The position numbers and the translations under genes are program-made. From Sympetrum striolatum (taxonomy: Eukaryota > Arthropoda > Insecta > Odonata > Libellulidae): a stretch of 64,000 nucleotides of DNA. The notes beneath the pieces were generated by a model. The model made no database searches. It was not told where the DNA came from and saw only the letters and a program-made list of their open reading frames with translations. This document shows, one piece after another, positions 60,559-64,000 of this stretch. Location of the stretch: the NCBI GenBank assembly GCA_947579665.1, contig OX388347.1:24544562-24608561 (forward strand), given 5' to 3'. Each line of letters begins with the position of its first letter. Within the stretch, counting starts at the first letter, position 1.

Positions 60559-61713
60559 TATAGAACCAGCTAGAATATAATATTCGGCTTACAAAGAAGA
60601 GAGATCTCATGCTGGTATCAGAGGTATCCAGATATTTACAGAGTGTTGGTGTATTGCTTCCCTATAGCTCCATGGGAGAGCTTAATTATGTAAGCGTAAT
60701 GGACATGTTATGGATATAAACGAAGATCCTACTACTATGTCACATGCTAGAAAAGTAGTTAGGATAATTTAAAATTCTTACCTTAATTCAATGAAGTTAA
60801 CTTCGAAGTATTTTACATCATTGAACGCCACAAGCAGGATAAAATATGGACTCACTGTCACTACTTGAACTTGCATTGACATTGCAGGAAACGGCTTTGA
60901 TGAATGTCTATGGAGTGAACTGACACTGCAGCACGTCAAAGCAAAATCTAAGGCTAAATAATTACCTCATTTGTCATCCATTGATATTCAAGTAGTTCTT
61001 TTAAGGTCAATTTATTACACATTTGATTAGGTTTCCTTGCGTAAGACTTTCCTTTGCTACACTCTCGGAAATTAATAAGAGGAAGTTATTCGGAAGAAGT
61101 TTAAAAAAGGTATCTTTAAAGAAGAATTATTTTACCAGGGATGGGAAAAATGACTTATCGGAAGGCTATATATGCAATTCAATGCTCTTTGCTTCAATTC
61201 GGCTTGGTGAGAGACCATTTTGTCACACATTGAATCATTTGGATAAATTGAATGGCGATTTGCCTAAAATCACATAGTTCAACAATCACATTTTTTACTA
61301 CTGTACGTTCCAATTTTACTAATGACGAAAATTTTATGAAGGTGTAGTCTGCCGTAACTAAAACATACCGATACAGGGGTATTTATTATCAGAATTATTG
61401 TGGCTACACATTATTTTGATAGAAAATTTTGTATGCATTCTAAAATAAGATGGTCTAAGTGGCCTCCACAGCAGATCTCCGGTGGAAGCTACTCAGTGTT
61501 CCATCTTTTCAGATGTGAATTTTACATTTCTTATCTTTCAGATAATATTTTTTTCCAGAACATTATCCCATACGATGTTCTTATTTATGATATCATAACT
61601 CTAGTAAGAAATTCCAAAATTTTCCTCAAAGTTAGGACAATAATTTCCATTTACTAATAAAATAAAATATAAACACAAAGAATTTTGGCTGAGAGATTTG
61701 TTTTAAGCCGTAT
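60559..61713. other. Intergenic DNA, no supported gene
   Basis: The frames 61023-61277 (84 codons) and 61400-61657 (85 codons) show no recognisable domain or splice context. Confidence 0.45.
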
Positions 61714-61746
61714 ATAAAAAGATCCAATGTAAATGGATCTTTTTAT
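61714..61746. other. Perfect 13-bp hairpin
   Basis: ATAAAAAGATCCA (61714-61726) and its exact inverse TGGATCTTTTTAT (61734-61746) enclose a seven-base loop. It could be a small transposon relic or chance in AT-rich DNA; a role as a terminator is not implied. Confidence 0.6.
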
Positions 61747-61759
61747 TTAATGGATAAAT

Positions 61760-61895
61760 GCATATTCTGTTCCTGTCCGGCAAAGCACCAGATAGCGCCT
61801 ATGCATTTAAGCGCAAATCCACCCCCGTCTACGCGAGTACTATTTCAGCCGGCATTCGGCGTGAGCTAAGGGATGCATGCTCCATTTTGTTTGTT
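61760..61895. other. GC-rich patch beside the hairpin
   Basis: Contains CTGTCCGGCAAAGCACC, AGCGCAAATCCACCCCCGTC and CAGCCGGCATTCGGCGTGAG; CpG-rich compared with its flanks. Frame 61758-61952 (64 codons) crosses it without a known motif. The nature of the patch is unknown. Confidence 0.3.
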
Positions 61896-64000
61896 TTAAA
61901 TAGGTTGCGAATCCTTCTAAGAAAAACAAATTTTTGCTTGAAAAATTATTGAACTTATCTTCCTAATATTTGGCGCCATCCGAATGACTTTGGTTTGATG
62001 ATCGGTGTATAATCAGCGCATATCTGAATAAGTTTTATCTGAATTTGTTGAGCGGATTAGCCTTCAGTAATTGAAGATAATTCTCTCTTAATAATTTTTA
62101 ATCTAACCTTCCAAAGGCTACACCAAGAGGCAGCACCAAAATTCCGAAATTTCATAGTATATCATCAGTTTTGATCAATAAGTATTCAAATTTTAACTGC
62201 TGAGAGTTTATCTTTTGCTTTCCTTTGTATAATTTAATATCACTATATCTTTCAAACTCAACCGATTTTAATCCTTAATTAAATGTTTTAGAAATTTTGA
62301 AATTTCAAGTACAGCGTTAAAGAACCTTTTAATCCCGCACAATCCAGAATAAAGTCCTATTAATATTCAAAATATACATCGCTTCAAATTAAAGCGGGAT
62401 TTATAAAAAAGTTTTGAGTGTTTTTAGGAATAAAACTCCCAAATCATCCTGTGGGTATCTTTTATTTCCAATTTGCCAGCATTACAAATAATACGCGCCG
62501 ACATACATACTTACAAAAAACCATACATATATTTAGTATTTCGAGTCGCGTTTACCAAGAAAAGTGCTGAATTGGGCAGACAAATCTACCGAATATATTG
62601 ACTAAACATTTCTAAGTAATTTGTGACCATCTTTGTTATTTTGAAATATATACAAATATATACAAATTAAAAGGAATTGATGCTTTAGGTATATCATAAC
62701 GAATCTAATTTCCTTAGAATTCAGAATATACACTATTCGTAATATGGATGAAGGAAATAAAGTCAGGATTAATCATTACCCTCTTAATTCAAGTTACACG
62801 CATACTGTTCGGTAGTAATATTTTTTTCATTCCTCAAAGCTTCCTTGAAAAATAGAAAGACAAAAGAGGTTATTTATCTCATGGGATCTTTACAAATTTA
62901 CAATTGCCCAATTGCATATTTTGCCTTTATAATGAATATTTCATGACTATATCTACAACCTACTACGAAGGATAACTGAATCAAACCGGCTCAGACTTAT
63001 ATAAGGTCTATAAATATCTTTGGAATACTTTACTCATTAGTGTTAAAATCTCCCTAGAACCGCCTCTCAGTAGCCTATTTATTTCATCTTAGGAAAAGTG
63101 CAAGTCGATCCTAAAAAAGATGAAGGAAATTAAGATAAATAGACTTGAAAGGAACCATGAAACTTCTGCTTGATCACTGTTAGGGATATTAATTGCTATT
63201 TTCTTGATAAATCTGACATTCAGCAATTTTTGTGATTAGAGTTAATCATCTGACGAGAATTACGATCTGAGAGAGAGAGAGAGAATCTGATGAGATATTA
63301 CGATTGAAGTCTAATTGAAATCATCATAATTATAATGGACGAATTCTTCAATTTAGAAATTGGTAAGTATGATGAACCCAAAAGAACGTAAATTTTATTT
63401 TTATTGAAAAATTTGCTACTAGTTTTCTAAGAACAGCAATTAGATCTATTTGGAAACTATGTAGCAATGATCCAGAACCATTTCATAATAAATAGCTCCA
63501 CTAAGACCACCTGTTTGAAGGTGAGAAAATGTCGGATAAAATACAAAAAGCATGTTTAAGATAGTTTAATATCGGTTTTGTAATCCAATGCTTGCAAAAT
63601 GCATATGTTTCGGAAAGTCAGTGAAAGGTCATTTATGTCCCTTTAGCAAAGTATATTTCCTAAGTTACTTTTCAAAACATAATATTCATACAAGATTCAT
63701 GAATCGATCACACCAATTAAGAGATTAATTAATCTTCAAAATGATTTGATGATTTTTACCGTTAGATTTTCATTGAGTAGCAAAAGTATTACTTATAAAA
63801 GTACGATACCTCAAGTTTTTAAGAAGATAAAGAAATGTATTCATATATGTATATACAAAGTCAATTAGGTACATAAGACAAAATTGAACAAAAAATTACA
63901 CTTGAAGGTATTGGTTTCCCTTCTGGTCCCCCTGAGCCAATAATTGGCTCGTCAGGAGGTGCACAAATAAACAGAAAACCAGAAGATATAAAGTACTAAA
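61896..64000. other. AT-rich DNA, nothing recognised
   Basis: Only a (GA)n run (about 63269-63284) and a short palindrome CCTGAGCCAAT-aattggctc (63931-63950) stand out. Confidence 0.5.
63269..63284. repeat. (GA)n microsatellite
   Basis: Sixteen bases of GA, flanked on both sides by ATCTGA-type sequence. Confidence 0.8.

Overview
This is AT-rich eukaryotic DNA, most likely from an arthropod and probably an insect. The evidence is the mix of decayed mobile elements: mariner and piggyBac transposase relics, CR1/jockey-like and RTE-like LINE fragments, a tRNA-type SINE, small palindromic MITEs, and large non-coding repeats carrying (GT)n or (TATC)n. I see no operons, ribosome binding sites, rRNA, tRNA gene or CRISPR array. 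No complete host gene can be called with confidence. Almost all open frames above 60 codons are low-complexity AT-rich chance frames or lie inside repeats.

Layout. 1-12.6 kb is mostly featureless, with a 100-bp SINE flanked by a target-site duplication (1.44-1.56 kb), a 205-bp hairpin MITE (4.79-5.0 kb) and a piggyBac transposase relic (10.6-11.25 kb, minus strand). 12.6-19.1 kb holds three ~1.02-kb copies of one repeat family (+, -, +) and one copy of a second, TTA-flanked family. 19.97-24.77 kb is a tandem array of 1.1-1.2-kb units. Each full unit has six sub-blocks built around a CGAACC box that resembles a reversed tRNA-type B box, and two unit types are present. 27.84-29.16 kb is a full-length but dead mariner. 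32.2-37.35 kb has three LINE 3' fragments and a second TTA-flanked element. 37.4-57 kb is sparse, with a Tc1-like mini-palindrome, a LINE relic, a few GC-rich islands, and two weak candidates for host coding sequence: an open frame at 45139-45402 and a two-exon frame at 52135-52773. 57.2-60.6 kb contains a third TTA-flanked element split by a LINE insertion with a 10-bp target-site duplication. The rest is plain AT-rich DNA.

The window shows no pathway; it reads as intergenic or intronic DNA shaped by layered insertions. The most unusual structures are the B-box-like higher-order array, the TTA-flanked family with its nested LINE, and the inverted trio of ~1-kb repeats. No novel molecular system is demonstrated. 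The array is the best candidate for something not yet described.
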